Assembly (NCBI RefSeq): GCF_023145695.1
Contig: NZ_JAJHVV010000001.1
Coordinates: 186,001-250,000 of the forward strand
DNA: 64,000 nucleotides
Source: Vibrio amylolyticus
Lineage (GTDB): Bacteria; Pseudomonadota; Gammaproteobacteria; Enterobacterales; Vibrionaceae
Reading direction: 5' to 3'
In this document: piece by piece, positions 50,412-59,923 of the stretch
Layout: every line of letters starts with the position of its first letter
Position numbering within the stretch: the first letter of the stretch is position 1
Translations under genes and position numbers: made by a program
The notes under the pieces: model-generated
Database searches by the model: none
What the model was told of the DNA's origin: nothing
The model's input: only the letters and a program-made list of their open reading frames with translations

Positions 50412-51602
50412 ATGGCAAAACTTGACGCCTATTTTGGTGAATACGGTGGACAATACGTTCCACAAATCTTGGTTCCAGCACTTGACCAGTTAGAGCAAGC
50501 GTTCATTGATTCTCAAGAAGATCCTGAGTTTCGCGCTGAATTCATGACGCTGCTGCAAGAATACGCAGGTCGCCCGACAGCGCTAACGCTGACGCGCAAC
50601 TTAACCAAAGGTACGAAAACTAAGCTTTACCTAAAACGTGAAGATCTACTTCATGGTGGCGCGCACAAAACCAACCAAGTATTGGGACAAGCACTACTTG
50701 CTAAGCGCATGGGTAAAAAAGAGATCATTGCTGAAACAGGCGCTGGTCAGCACGGCGTAGCAACTGCACTAGCTTGTGCTCTGCTTGATTTAAAATGTCG
50801 TGTTTACATGGGTGCAAAAGACGTAGAACGTCAAAGCCCGAATGTCTTTAGAATGAAGCTAATGGGCGCAGAAGTTATCCCTGTTCATTCAGGCTCTGCA
50901 ACGCTTAAAGATGCGTGTAACGAAGCCCTACGTGATTGGTCTGCAACCTACGAAGACGCGCACTACCTGCTCGGTACCGCTGCAGGCCCTCACCCATTCC
51001 CGACAATTGTTCGAGAATTCCAACACATGATCGGTGAAGAGACGAAACACCAAATACTGGCACGTGAAGGACGTTTACCTGACGCGGTTATCGCTTGTGT
51101 TGGTGGCGGTTCTAACGCGATTGGTATGTTCTCAGATTTCATCGAAGAAAAAGAGGTTCGCCTCATTGGTGTAGAGCCGGCTGGTAAAGGTATCGATACT
51201 GATCAACATGGCGCACCACTTAAACACGGTAAAACAGGTATCTTCTTTGGTATGAAAGCACCATTGATGCAAGACGAGCACGGGCAAGTCGAAGAATCTT
51301 ACTCTGTATCTGCTGGTCTTGATTTCCCATCTGTTGGCCCGCAGCACGCTCACCTAAATTCCATTGGCCGCGCAGAATACGATAACGTTACTGATGATGA
51401 AGCGTTAGAAGCGTTCCAAATTCTTGCTCGTAAAGAAGGTATCATCCCTGCGCTAGAATCAGCTCACGCACTCGCTCACGCTTTAAAAATGGCGCAAGAC
51501 GAACCAGAGAAAGAGCAGCTATTAGTGGTGAATCTTTCTGGCCGTGGAGATAAAGATATCTTCACTGTTCATGACATCCTACAAGAGAAAGGAGCAATAT
51601 AA
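50412..51602 (+). CDS. trpB: Tryptophan synthase beta subunit
   Basis: 396-residue PLP enzyme that condenses indole with serine to tryptophan. The PLP lysine is in [15 protein letters not shown], the [13 protein letters not shown] segment binds substrate, and [10 protein letters not shown] is the phosphate-binding loop. AAGGA precedes the ATG by about seven bases. Its stop overlaps the trpA start by one base (TAATG), typical of coupled synthesis of the 1:1 complex. Confidence 0.97.
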   Translation: MAKLDAYFGEYGGQYVPQILVPALDQLEQAFIDSQEDPEFRAEFMTLLQEYAGRPTALTLTRNLTKGTKTKLYLKREDLLHGGAHKTNQVLGQALLAKRMGKKEIIAETGAGQHGVATALACALLDLKCRVYMGAKDVERQSPNVFRMKLMGAEVIPVHSGSATLKDACNEALRDWSATYEDAHYLLGTAAGPHPFPTIVREFQHMIGEETKHQILAREGRLPDAVIACVGGGSNAIGMFSDFIEEKEVRLIGVEPAGKGIDTDQHGAPLKHGKTGIFFGMKAPLMQDEHGQVEESYSVSAGLDFPSVGPQHAHLNSIGRAEYDNVTDDEALEAFQILARKEGIIPALESAHALAHALKMAQDEPEKEQLLVVNLSGRGDKDIFTVHDILQEKGAI

Positions 51603-52408
51603 TGGATCGCTACCAAACACTGTTCGCTCGCCTAAGCGACAAAAACCAAGGTGCCTTCGTTCCTTTCGTCACCGTTGGTGACCCAAACGCTGAGCAGTCA
51701 TTAAAAATTATGGAAACGTTGGTTGAAGCGGGGGCAGATGCTTTAGAACTAGGCATTCCTTTCTCTGACCCATTGGCCGATGGCCCTACTATTCAAGGGG
51801 CGAACATCCGTGCTTTGGACTCAAAAGTAACCCCAGATATCTGTTTTGAACTCATTGCAAAGATTCGAGTTAAGTACCCTGAGCTACCAATTGGGTTATT
51901 GATGTATGCAAACTTGGTTTACTCTCGAGGGATTGATAACTTTTATGGGCGCTGTGCTAAAGCAGGTATAGACTCAGTATTGATTGCTGACGTGCCAACC
52001 AATGAAAGCGCTGAGTTTGTCGCGGCTGCTGAAAAGCACGGAATCCATCCAATTTTCATTGCACCACCAACAGCCAGTGATGAGACGTTAGCATCAGTTG
52101 CTAAACTGGGTGGTGGCTACACTTACCTACTGTCTCGCTCAGGCGTTACGGGCGCGGAAACAAAAGCGAATATGCCCGTCGATACACTATTGAGCCGATT
52201 AAATCAGTACGACGCACCTCCAGCACTGCTGGGCTTTGGAATTTCTCAACCTGAGCAAGTGAAGCAAGCAGTAAAAGCAGGTGCTGCGGGGGCAATATCT
52301 GGCTCAGCGGTTGTGAAAATAATCGAAAGCAATGTCGATAACCCAGCTCTGATGCTAGAAGCACTTAAAGAGTTTGTTAGCAAAATGAAACAAGCCACTC
52401 AACAATAG
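51602..52408 (+). CDS. trpA: Tryptophan synthase alpha subunit
   Basis: 268-residue TIM-barrel enzyme that cleaves indole-3-glycerol phosphate to indole and G3P. The catalytic Glu is in [15 protein letters not shown], the catalytic Asp in [10 protein letters not shown], and [10 protein letters not shown] closes the phosphate site. It is the last gene of the trp operon, followed by a terminator within 30 bases. Confidence 0.97.
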   Translation: MDRYQTLFARLSDKNQGAFVPFVTVGDPNAEQSLKIMETLVEAGADALELGIPFSDPLADGPTIQGANIRALDSKVTPDICFELIAKIRVKYPELPIGLLMYANLVYSRGIDNFYGRCAKAGIDSVLIADVPTNESAEFVAAAEKHGIHPIFIAPPTASDETLASVAKLGGGYTYLLSRSGVTGAETKANMPVDTLLSRLNQYDAPPALLGFGISQPEQVKQAVKAGAAGAISGSAVVKIIESNVDNPALMLEALKEFVSKMKQATQQ

Positions 52409-52434
52409 CGCTCAGCTGAATCATCCGTAATATC

Positions 52435-52469
52435 AAAAAGCCTTCAATCAATAGTTGAAGGCTTTTTTA
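52435..52469 (+). terminator. trp operon terminator
   Basis: AAAAAGCCTTCAA-TCAATAG-TTGAAGGCTTTTTT: a 13-bp stem followed by T's, 27 bases after the trpA stop. Confidence 0.92.
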
Positions 52470-52756
52470 GTTTCAGTTCCACCATTAATTCACGCAGCAA
52501 AACTGTCAAAACAATCACACAACAAATCAAAGCACGCAGCAACATTGATCTCATGAACGGCAATCGTTTGCGAATTAATAACAAAAAGTAAACTTAGGTC
52601 AAAAAAAACTATTTAAGTCTTTCAATCCCCCTTTAGTAGGTTGCTAATACCTGTATATAAGTGTAAAAAGCACAACGAAATATTAATCTAATAAATATTC
52701 ATTTATTAGTGTGTAATGTTGGGATTTTACATTTAAGTAGCACAGGAGTAACACAA
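52470..52756 (+). other. Intergenic region upstream of the dicarboxylate symporter gene
   Basis: About 290 bases with no gene. It contains a second PurR-like palindrome (52558-52573) and a run of seven A's (52604-52610). AATATTC-type AT-rich DNA near 52680-52710 probably includes the promoter, which I could not place reliably. The ORF can be extended back into this region (to 52709) without family support. Confidence 0.45.
52558..52573. promoter_or_regulatory. PurR-like operator upstream of the symporter gene
   Basis: CGGCAATCGTTTGCGA contains the full core GCAANCGNTTNC of the PurR consensus, with both outermost bases differing. It lies about 185 bases before the start codon. The match is direct; regulator identity is inferred. 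Confidence 0.35.
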
Positions 52757-54013
52757 GTGTTAAAAGAAAAGAATTTACTAAGCAACATTGGCGTGCAAGT
52801 TGTTATCGCAATGATTCTTGGTACGGTTATTGGTGGCTTAATGGGAGAAAGCGCGATTGTGTTTGCTCCACTAGGTGCAATATTCATCGCATTAATTAAG
52901 ATGCTTGTTATTCCATTGGTCGCTGTTGCCCTTATTTCAGGTGCGGCGGGTCTAGGTAGCAGCCAATCAGCCGGTAAAGTAGGCCTAACAACATTAGGTT
53001 ACTTCGGTATTACTTCAGCGTTAGCAGTTACACTTGCTCTTATTATGGGCGAAATATTCAAGCCGGGTATTGGTATTGATGTTTCAGCTGTAGAAGGTAT
53101 GTTTTCTGTTGGCGATTTAGCATCTAAAGGTGAGCTTCCTACTTTCTGGGCGACCATTACTGGTATGATCCCAACGAACATTTTCAACTCACTTAACGAA
53201 GAAAATATCCTACAAATCCTAGTATTTTGTCTATTCTTTGGTGTTGCTCTATCTCAACAAGCGGCTGAAAAGCGTGACCCAATCATTAACGGTGTAAACA
53301 CTATCGTTAATTCAATGGTTTGGATGATCAACAAAGTAATGATCATTGCTCCAATTGGTGTATTTGGTCTAATGGCTGAAGCAGTGGGTACGTTTGGTTT
53401 TGCGGCACTAATGATCGTGTTCAAACTGTTCATGGTTTACATCGCTGCGATTCTTATCTTCGGCTTTGTTGCTTACCCACTAATGATTCAGATTTTCACA
53501 AAAACATCGGCGAAGAAATTCCTAACTGCAATGAAGAAGCCACAAGCTGTTGCCCTTTCAACGGCATCATCAATGGCAACACTTCCAGTAACTATGGATA
53601 CGGTTAAGAAAGAGCTAGGTGTTCGTAACTCAACTGCTTCATTTGTTCTGCCGTTAGGCGCAACAATTAACATGTCTGGTAACGCAATTTACTACGGTCT
53701 AGTCGCTATCTTCTTTGCTCAGCTATTTGGTATTGATCTAAGCATGGGCGCGTACATTGCAATCATCCTAACTTCAACACTAGGTGCTGTTGGCCAAGCG
53801 GGTGTACCAGGTCCATCTTTCCTCGTTGTCGCTGTATTACTTGCCGCTGGTATCCCAATCGAAGGTCTACCACTTCTGTTCGCTCTTGATCGTGTATTTG
53901 ACATGATTCGTACGGCGCTTAACATCACTGGTGATGCTGCGTGTGCGGTAATCGTTGATTCTCTAATTGAAGATGAAGAAATTGAAGTTGAGCTTCAAAA
54001 GCAAGAAGCGTAA
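52757..54013 (+). CDS. Dicarboxylate/amino acid:cation symporter (DAACS family)
   Basis: 418-residue inner-membrane transporter of the GltP/DctA fold with about eight helices and two hairpins. The serine-rich hairpin is STASSMATLPVT, and the cation and substrate site includes GATINMSGNAIYYG and the later AALNITGDAA. The likely substrate is an acidic amino acid or C4-dicarboxylate; it cannot be told from sequence. GTG 52757 has AGGAGT seven bases upstream, which fixes the start. A strong terminator follows. Confidence 0.92.
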   Translation: MLKEKNLLSNIGVQVVIAMILGTVIGGLMGESAIVFAPLGAIFIALIKMLVIPLVAVALISGAAGLGSSQSAGKVGLTTLGYFGITSALAVTLALIMGEIFKPGIGIDVSAVEGMFSVGDLASKGELPTFWATITGMIPTNIFNSLNEENILQILVFCLFFGVALSQQAAEKRDPIINGVNTIVNSMVWMINKVMIIAPIGVFGLMAEAVGTFGFAALMIVFKLFMVYIAAILIFGFVAYPLMIQIFTKTSAKKFLTAMKKPQAVALSTASSMATLPVTMDTVKKELGVRNSTASFVLPLGATINMSGNAIYYGLVAIFFAQLFGIDLSMGAYIAIILTSTLGAVGQAGVPGPSFLVVAVLLAAGIPIEGLPLLFALDRVFDMIRTALNITGDAACAVIVDSLIEDEEIEVELQKQEA

Positions 54014-54080
54014 GCGCATATAGGTTATAGGTGGTAATCGTTCTTAAGTAACACTACCTTCTTAAATCTGATATATGTCT

Positions 54081-54110
54081 GCCCTATGATGAAAATCATA
54101 GGGCTTTTTT
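54081..54110 (+). terminator. Rho-independent terminator after the symporter gene
   Basis: GCCCTATGAT-GAAA-ATCATAGGGC followed by six T's: a perfect 10-bp stem with a GNRA-type tetraloop. Confidence 0.95.
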
Positions 54111-54232
54111 GTTTAAATGTTGCGAGATCCATCGCACGCTTCAATCAATATGCATTCGATCACAGCAATTAGTATTGCTATGCTACTACAGCCATATTAT
54201 GGAAAAAGTTATTGATACTAGGAAGTGGTCGC

Positions 54233-55426
54233 GTGGAAGCTGAAATCAATCATTTACAAAACATAAATACTGATCATTTTTGCTCCTCGTCACAAGAAAA
54301 ATGTTTCTATCTCGCACACGCTATTGAGGCCAAATTTTCTTCGTCTTTTTGCTCTGATATTTTAAACAAGCGGCTTTCAATCACCTACTTGTTAGACCCT
54401 ACAACTCGCTCCTTAAGTATCGCTTCTTGTATTGAAAGTTCAGCGTATCTAAAAGCACTAAACGCCGATATACCCGCTTGGCCAGAAGAATATAAACAAA
54501 TTGAAACTCTCGCAATTAGGAGCTTTGGTAACTGGGCAAGATTCTGGTGTGAGTATGAAATATACAATATTAGGCAGCGTTATCCTTATCGACTTGATTT
54601 ACGCCCGATTCACTTGCCCATTGACGAGAGTAGCTATCACTCCTGTCTAATCAATGATGTACAAGACTCCATATCGTTATATCAAACGCTATATCATCAA
54701 TCACCGATGCTACTTACAGATGCTCTTGCGTTAATAAATCTATCAACACTTGTACTTATTAATAAGTGGTATGAGATTTTGCTAACACTGAATATTTCAC
54801 GTCAAGGGTGTCATTTTTTATTAACCTATCCAAATAACCAAAGTAGAGGCCAGCCTTCAACTATTGTCTCATCACTGCGAGTTCAAAGCTGGCAAGATGC
54901 TCAAAATTGGCTCCACTTTGACCCGTTTTTCCAAAATAAGCACTGGAAGATGTGTCTACCAAGCAACCTAAGGGAACGTTGTTTAGATACTGGACTGTTT
55001 GACAAACAATTCAGTTACGAAGGTAACTGTAACCAAAGCTTTGAACACAGTTTCAGTTCACACATCTTAGACAAAAGCCAAGTCTGTGAAGTGATACGCT
55101 TGACCGTTAGTGGCACGGCAAGTCAAGGGGCTTTCTTTCTCTTTTTAGCGCAAAAGCGGATCATGCCCCATTTAGAAATGAAAAATTTCAAGCTAGCTTA
55201 CACCATCACAGAGCAACCTTGGATAGTCCATTTCTACGAAACTCTCAAATATGGTGGCTATTTTCATAGCAGTTTCAGATTACTGGAAAACTCTAGACAC
55301 AACACATACAAAGGTTTTTGGGTTATTCCAAGCTTACGCTATGAGCTCGAAAAAATAGGATACCAAACGTACAAGCGTCGCGTTGTAAGCAAAATGAAGG
55401 AATCAAAAGAGAACCGTTATGTTTGA
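54233..55426 (+). CDS. luxM: LuxM-type acyl-homoserine lactone synthase
   Basis: About 397-residue protein of the LuxM/AinS family, which makes an acyl-homoserine lactone (3-hydroxy-C4-HSL in V. harveyi) and is unrelated to LuxI. Family-like text includes LSITYLLDPTTRSLSIASCI, PAWPEEY and the C-terminal GGYFHSSFRLLENSRHNTYKGFW. The strongest evidence is its eight-base overlap with luxN, the receptor gene. I chose GTG 54233, with AGGAAG seven bases upstream; TTG 54212 (404 residues) is an alternative. The exact lactone made here is not predictable. Confidence 0.88.
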   Translation: MEAEINHLQNINTDHFCSSSQEKCFYLAHAIEAKFSSSFCSDILNKRLSITYLLDPTTRSLSIASCIESSAYLKALNADIPAWPEEYKQIETLAIRSFGNWARFWCEYEIYNIRQRYPYRLDLRPIHLPIDESSYHSCLINDVQDSISLYQTLYHQSPMLLTDALALINLSTLVLINKWYEILLTLNISRQGCHFLLTYPNNQSRGQPSTIVSSLRVQSWQDAQNWLHFDPFFQNKHWKMCLPSNLRERCLDTGLFDKQFSYEGNCNQSFEHSFSSHILDKSQVCEVIRLTVSGTASQGAFFLFLAQKRIMPHLEMKNFKLAYTITEQPWIVHFYETLKYGGYFHSSFRLLENSRHNTYKGFWVIPSLRYELEKIGYQTYKRRVVSKMKESKENRYV

Positions 55427-57941
55427 TCTACTCACTTCTCCAATAATTTATTCCAAGGCGGTAGTGCTTATCGGCACGGCTCTCCTTATGCTGTTCTGGC
55501 TAAGCTACTTCATCATCTCATCACATAAAAAAGCTGGAACGAATCAATTCAAAACCTTTCGATTTTACATCCTTTACTCGATAGGTTTATTTTTTTGGAT
55601 TGTAAGCAACGCCTACTTCCATACTGAATTGTTGGTTATTTTCTCTAATAAAGTCGCTATTTTTATGGCTGTATTTGCCAATATTTCTGGTTTTTTGGCT
55701 TTTACCTTTGCCTTTCTGTTTACCTGCCAATTGCGTTCTGAAATATCGAAAGCGTCCATCCCTAGAGTGTATTACGTAATCGTAGGGCTCTGCGTAATCT
55801 ATGCGCTTACGATTAACATTATTCCCGACCTAACCATAGTTGATGTCCATGTCGAAGGGGTTAGTAACTTTATCATTGTCTTTGGAGAACACACACAGGG
55901 GTTCTTCATCATCCTAATGTCTTTAGTCGCATTAACTTTAATTAACCTTCTCCACATAAGACGCAGTGCGAACAGACTTGGCCAAGCTAGAATCACTTAT
56001 ATGATTTTAGGGATCGCAATCTTTATGATTTCGACTGCCGTTATACAACTAGGCTTTACGTATTTACTTAACGACTTCTCTTTAACATGGCTTCCACCAG
56101 CACTATCAATCAGCGAAATGTTAATGGTCGGTTATGCATTGCTTACTCAACGTTTTTTCAGTGGTCGTTATATTCTATTTTTTAGTCTCACACTCTTTTT
56201 AACAAGTAGTGTATACACTCTCTTATATTTAGGGCTTTCTCAGCTCTTAACGCCCTCTCAGGTTGCTATCAATGCCATTATCTGGTGCATGTTCATTGGT
56301 GTGACGTGGCGTTACGTCTTTAATAAAATTAAGTGTTACGTCAGCCTCGTCGTGTATCAATCCACTCAAACACCATTAGATGACATCAATTCTCTCGTTT
56401 CTGAATTTCAGTCTTCACCCTCTGTCGCTATGGCTAAGCTGTCAAAGTTATTGGATGTCCCTCATTCGAAAATACAGCTTATACAAACCAGCGATGAAGA
56501 TGAAGTTTACACAAAACAAATTCATCAATACGGTAATGCTCTGATTTTTGACGAAATTAAAGATCAAATGGATCGTTCTACAACTGAACACTCTAGCGAA
56601 CTTGAGAAGCTATACGCCAAAATGAATAACACTGACATTGCAATGATGCTGCCACTATTTGGTGACAGCCAAGACGTCACGCATTTTCTCGTCTCCCCCC
56701 ATAAAAATAGTGGCCGTCTGTTCTCCCAAGAAGAAATACTTGCACTACAAAGAATGTTAAAGAAAACGCAAGGCTATATAAATATGGAGTGTAAAGTTCG
56801 TCAGTCTCAGGCATTGGCCAACACCATCGCTCATGAAATGCGAAACCCACTTGCTCAAGTGTTGATTCATTTTGAAAAGTTACGTTCACAAATTGATAGC
56901 AACTCTGGCGTTCATACCCTTGAAAAGGAAATAGAGTGTGGTAAGAGTGCTGTCGAGCGTGGAAAACAACTCATCGATATTATTTTAAGAGAGGTCAATA
57001 CCGCATCATTGGACGATGAACCTTCATCTTCATACTCAGTTAAACAACTGCTCAATGCTTCCATTGAACAATATGGATTTGAAAGCAAAGCCCACAAGCA
57101 GCGGGTCCAACTTTCCATTTCCAGTGATTTCTATGTAAAAGTAAACGAAACTTTATTCAATTTTGTCATTTTCAATCTGCTGCGTAATGCTATTCATTAC
57201 TTTGATTCCTATCCTGACAGTCAAATTGAAATATCAGTTATGCAAAAAGACACCCAAAACCATGTCATCGTGAGAGATACAGGACCTGGTATTCCTGAAA
57301 AGATACAAACTCACATATTTAATGATTTTTTCTCCCACAATAAGAGCGGCGGAAGCGGTTTAGGTCTAGGTTATTGCCAAAGGGTCATGAACTCTTTTGG
57401 AGGCACGATACAGTGTCAGTCAAGTCTAGGGGAATTTACTGAGTTTCAATTGTTATTTCCCGCAATTGCAATGGCCAACACCAAAGATAAGCCCATTGAA
57501 AATAAACAAGATTACCGAAATATCGTGACCTCGTTTGACACACAACCTTTTAGTCATAAACATATTCTCGTCGTCGATGATAAAGAAGTCCAAAGAGCGC
57601 TTGTCACACTGTACTTAGAGCAGCTCGATTTAGGCCTAAATATTATTCAAGCGAACAACGGTAAAACCGCTATCGATATCTTTAAAAGCAATCCTATAGA
57701 TCTTGTGATCATGGATGTACAAATGCCTGTAATGAATGGATTTGATGCCTCAATTGAGCTTAAAAAAATATCCCCCACTACCCCTATTATCGCGTTATCT
57801 GGGGAATCCGGTGAAAAAGAACTCTCTATGATCACACAGTTAATGGACGACTATCTTTGCAAGCCTGCTGGGCAGGAGGCCTTAGAAGAGAAAGTGCTTA
57901 AATGGCTAAATAAGAGTCAAGAATCTCAATTGGTGCATTAG
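55419..57941 (+). CDS. luxN: LuxN-type autoinducer receptor, hybrid histidine kinase
   Basis: 840-residue membrane receptor for the LuxM lactone. About nine N-terminal helices (residues 8-300) contain WIVSNAYFHTELL, close to the LuxN autoinducer-binding region, and NDFSLTWLPPALSISEMLM, nearly invariant in LuxN. The kinase core has phosphoacceptor His472 in IAHEMRNPLAQV and the ATP-binding text NLLRNAIHYF and GGSGLGLGYC. The C-terminal receiver has Asp766 in IMDVQMPVMNG. In V. harveyi it feeds LuxU-LuxO and acts as a phosphatase when the lactone is bound. It overlaps luxM by eight bases. Confidence 0.95.
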   Translation: MFDLLTSPIIYSKAVVLIGTALLMLFWLSYFIISSHKKAGTNQFKTFRFYILYSIGLFFWIVSNAYFHTELLVIFSNKVAIFMAVFANISGFLAFTFAFLFTCQLRSEISKASIPRVYYVIVGLCVIYALTINIIPDLTIVDVHVEGVSNFIIVFGEHTQGFFIILMSLVALTLINLLHIRRSANRLGQARITYMILGIAIFMISTAVIQLGFTYLLNDFSLTWLPPALSISEMLMVGYALLTQRFFSGRYILFFSLTLFLTSSVYTLLYLGLSQLLTPSQVAINAIIWCMFIGVTWRYVFNKIKCYVSLVVYQSTQTPLDDINSLVSEFQSSPSVAMAKLSKLLDVPHSKIQLIQTSDEDEVYTKQIHQYGNALIFDEIKDQMDRSTTEHSSELEKLYAKMNNTDIAMMLPLFGDSQDVTHFLVSPHKNSGRLFSQEEILALQRMLKKTQGYINMECKVRQSQALANTIAHEMRNPLAQVLIHFEKLRSQIDSNSGVHTLEKEIECGKSAVERGKQLIDIILREVNTASLDDEPSSSYSVKQLLNASIEQYGFESKAHKQRVQLSISSDFYVKVNETLFNFVIFNLLRNAIHYFDSYPDSQIEISVMQKDTQNHVIVRDTGPGIPEKIQTHIFNDFFSHNKSGGSGLGLGYCQRVMNSFGGTIQCQSSLGEFTEFQLLFPAIAMANTKDKPIENKQDYRNIVTSFDTQPFSHKHILVVDDKEVQRALVTLYLEQLDLGLNIIQANNGKTAIDIFKSNPIDLVIMDVQMPVMNGFDASIELKKISPTTPIIALSGESGEKELSMITQLMDDYLCKPAGQEALEEKVLKWLNKSQESQLVH

Positions 57942-58037
57942 TTGGCACCCATTATGCTTTAACTCCTATAACGTTGCAGTGGCAATTTATTGGCTCCCAC
58001 CAATTTTTTGAAACAGCGAATATTTGGAGTAATCATT

Positions 58038-58289
58038 ATGGACATTCATCGACACACATACTACGGTCTGATCCATCATGGAATTAAATCACTATTAGTT
58101 GATAGGCTTGGCCACTTTACCGAGATGGAATATCACGAATATTTGAGCTTAATGACCGGAAAGTCGTGCTGCTTTTCAATGAGCGATGCTGAGTTAAGGT
58201 CTGCAGTGGATAACCTCAGAAATGAAGGTTACCTAGAAGATATGAAAAGGATAATTCCAAAACTACAGACTTCAGGACTAGAGCATTAA
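58038..58289 (+). CDS. Small protein resembling phage GemA (Mu gp16, DUF1018)
   Basis: 83-residue soluble protein starting MDIHRHTYYGLIHHGIKSLL, with ATG 58038 supported by GGAG nine bases upstream. The central part, Y-H-E-Y-L-S-L-M-TGKS-x5-MSDAELRSAVDNLRNEGYL, has the layout of the GemA/DUF1018 family (Y-x3-L-x3-TGK-x-S, then LS-x-x-EL-x2-V-x2-L-x3-G). That family modulates gyrase or host gene expression in Mu-like phages. The similarity is by eye. It lies 96 bases after luxN; no phage genes are nearby. Confidence 0.6.
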   Translation: MDIHRHTYYGLIHHGIKSLLVDRLGHFTEMEYHEYLSLMTGKSCCFSMSDAELRSAVDNLRNEGYLEDMKRIIPKLQTSGLEH

Positions 58290-58387
58290 TAAGAGTGGTC
58301 GCAAGTTAAGTACACTTCAATACGCTTAACAGTTCCATCAGCACAGTGGCACTTCTTAACAGTGGTATATGCGATGAAAGAAAAACC

Positions 58388-58428
58388 TAACTCTTCAAAA
58401 TTGTAGAGCCAAGAGTTAGTGATATAAT
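58388..58428 (+). promoter_or_regulatory. Probable promoter with an inverted repeat, upstream of yciA
   Basis: TTGTAG (58401-58406), 16-base spacer, TATAAT (58423-58428). A perfect inverted repeat CTAACTCTT (58388-58396) / AAGAGTTAG (58411-58419) brackets the -35 element and fills the spacer, the arrangement expected of a repressor site. Transcription would start near 58435, leaving a leader of about 130 bases before yciA. Confidence 0.55.
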
Positions 58429-58453
58429 GGCATCGTTTCAGTATAAAATACTT

Positions 58454-58482
58454 AAATCAGCGACCTATATGGTCGCTGATTT
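58454..58482 (+). terminator. Strong hairpin in the yciA leader (possible attenuator)
   Basis: AAATCAGCGACC-TATAT-GGTCGCTGATTT: a perfect 12-bp stem followed by GTTTGAAC. The U tract is weak, so it could be a terminator for a short RNA, an attenuator or a stabilising 5' structure. Confidence 0.55.
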
Positions 58483-58562
58483 GTTTGAACTTCATACTAA
58501 ACATTTGACGCTACAGTATTTTCGCATTAAAGCTCTTCCACTCATAATACACAGGTAAAAAA

Positions 58563-58952
58563 ATGTCAGACGCTCCTATCGGTCAACTACTCACTCGAAC
58601 ACTCGCTATGCCAAGTGACTGTAACGCCAATGGTGATATCTTTGGTGGCTGGATCATGTCTCAGCTTGATTTAGCAGGGGGCATTTTAGCAAAAGAGATC
58701 TCTGGTGGCCGAATTGTAACGGTCTCCGTTTCTAGTATCACCTTTAAAAAACCAGTCAAGGTTGGCGATGTCGTCTGCGTTTATGGGGAATGCACTAAGA
58801 TTGGCCGAACGTCTATGAGTATCGACCTTGCTGTCTGGGTAAAACCAGTTAAGGAAAATGGTGTTGGTGAACGTTTTATGGTTTGCGATGCCACATTTAA
58901 CTATGTCGCAATTGATGCGAATGGTAAGCCAAGGGCCATCATTCAATCCTAA
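58563..58952 (+). CDS. yciA: Acyl-CoA thioesterase YciA
   Basis: 129-residue single hot-dog-fold thioesterase that hydrolyses a broad range of acyl-CoAs. The family core MPSDCNANGDIFGGWIMSQLDLAGG contains the catalytic Asp, and the GRIVTVSVSSITFKKPVKVGD beta-strand region follows. It is followed after about 100 bases by yciI, keeping the conserved yciA-yciI neighbourhood. A promoter-like element and a hairpin lie upstream. Confidence 0.95.
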   Translation: MSDAPIGQLLTRTLAMPSDCNANGDIFGGWIMSQLDLAGGILAKEISGGRIVTVSVSSITFKKPVKVGDVVCVYGECTKIGRTSMSIDLAVWVKPVKENGVGERFMVCDATFNYVAIDANGKPRAIIQS

Positions 58953-59056
58953 ACTCACATTCCTATTACATTGTTACTGGAAAATCCTGCTACTTTCGGT
59001 ACATTAGTTTTCAGCTCTCAATCAATATATTTAGTTAAATATTATAAGGACATACT

Positions 59057-59353
59057 ATGTGGTACGTTATTTTCTCAACCGACGTTGAAAACTCTTTAGA
59101 GAAACGTTTATCTGTTCGCCCTCAGCATCTAGAGCGTTTGCAAGCGCTGCAAAATGAAGGTCGCCTCCTTACTGCTGGCCCCATGCCTGCCATTGATTCA
59201 GAAAATCCGGCAGAAGCAGGCTTTACTGGCTCCACCGTCATTGCAGAGTTTAACTCGCTCGAAGATGCACAAGCCTGGGCTGACGCAGATCCTTATATCG
59301 ACGCAGGCGTGTACGCTAATGTCGTTGTGAAGCCATTCAAAAAAGTATTCTAA
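59057..59353 (+). CDS. yciI: YciI family protein
   Basis: 98-residue protein of the YciI/YCII dimeric alpha-beta-barrel family. It starts [20 protein letters not shown] and contains [12 protein letters not shown] and [17 protein letters not shown], in which the conserved His-Asp pair of the wider family is only partly kept, as in E. coli YciI. Function unknown. GGAC lies upstream of the ATG. Its stop is one base from the aspS start, indicating an operon. Confidence 0.92.
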   Translation: MWYVIFSTDVENSLEKRLSVRPQHLERLQALQNEGRLLTAGPMPAIDSENPAEAGFTGSTVIAEFNSLEDAQAWADADPYIDAGVYANVVVKPFKKVF

Positions 59354-59354
59354 T

Positions 59355-59741
59355 ATGCGTAAGATCCTCATAAGTTTACTCTCTTCACTCGTTCTATTTG
59401 GCTGCTCATCAAATGCCGAGCAACAAAGGCATCTAGAGCTCCTAGCGAACAATCGCGCCAGTGTTCTAAGTGCCGAACTACCACTAGAGCATGGGCCACT
59501 TTCAATAATACGGGCCAACGCCAAAGGCACCACCATCGAGATCATGATGGTGTACAACGATGATGCGCGCGGAGCTAAACCTGTCCAACAAGTCATGCAA
59601 ATGAGCGTCAATAGTTACTGCGCAAGCCCAGAAGTAAAGAGTAACTTAGAGGTTGGACTGAGCTACCAGATCAAAATACGGAATAGTCGTGGGCAACTAA
59701 TGATTGATCAACTCATCAATAATGCAACCTGCGAACAATGA
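59355..59741 (+). CDS. aspS: Type II secretion system pilotin lipoprotein AspS
   Basis: 128-residue lipoprotein: signal peptide with lipobox LVLFGC, lipidated at Cys17. The mature part (EQQRHLELLANNRASVLSAELPLEHGPLSI) and two further cysteines, in NSYCASP and NNATCEQ, fit the AspS/GspS-beta pilotin of vibrios, which has one disulfide. AspS carries the secretin GspD to the outer membrane. As I recall, the V. cholerae gene lies beside metE, as here. It is cotranscribed with yciI. This symbol is unrelated to aspartyl-tRNA synthetase. Confidence 0.85.
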   Translation: MRKILISLLSSLVLFGCSSNAEQQRHLELLANNRASVLSAELPLEHGPLSIIRANAKGTTIEIMMVYNDDARGAKPVQQVMQMSVNSYCASPEVKSNLEVGLSYQIKIRNSRGQLMIDQLINNATCEQ

Positions 59742-59923
59742 TGAGCTAAGCTTTAACTGTTACCGGCTTGGTTAATTCATCTGTGATGCGCATGCAATCT
59801 AATTCGATGCCATACTTGCATAGTCCATATTGCGCATATACAGTATGCGAGTCAGTTCTCAACTTTTGACCCTTGCTCCATGAGAGTCAAATGAATAATA
59901 AATATTCTAATTTTGGAGTTTCC

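Noticed and set aside
57990..58037. Start of the GemA-like gene at 57990
   Set aside because: The upstream start lacks a ribosome-binding site, while ATG 58038 has GGAG at a good distance.
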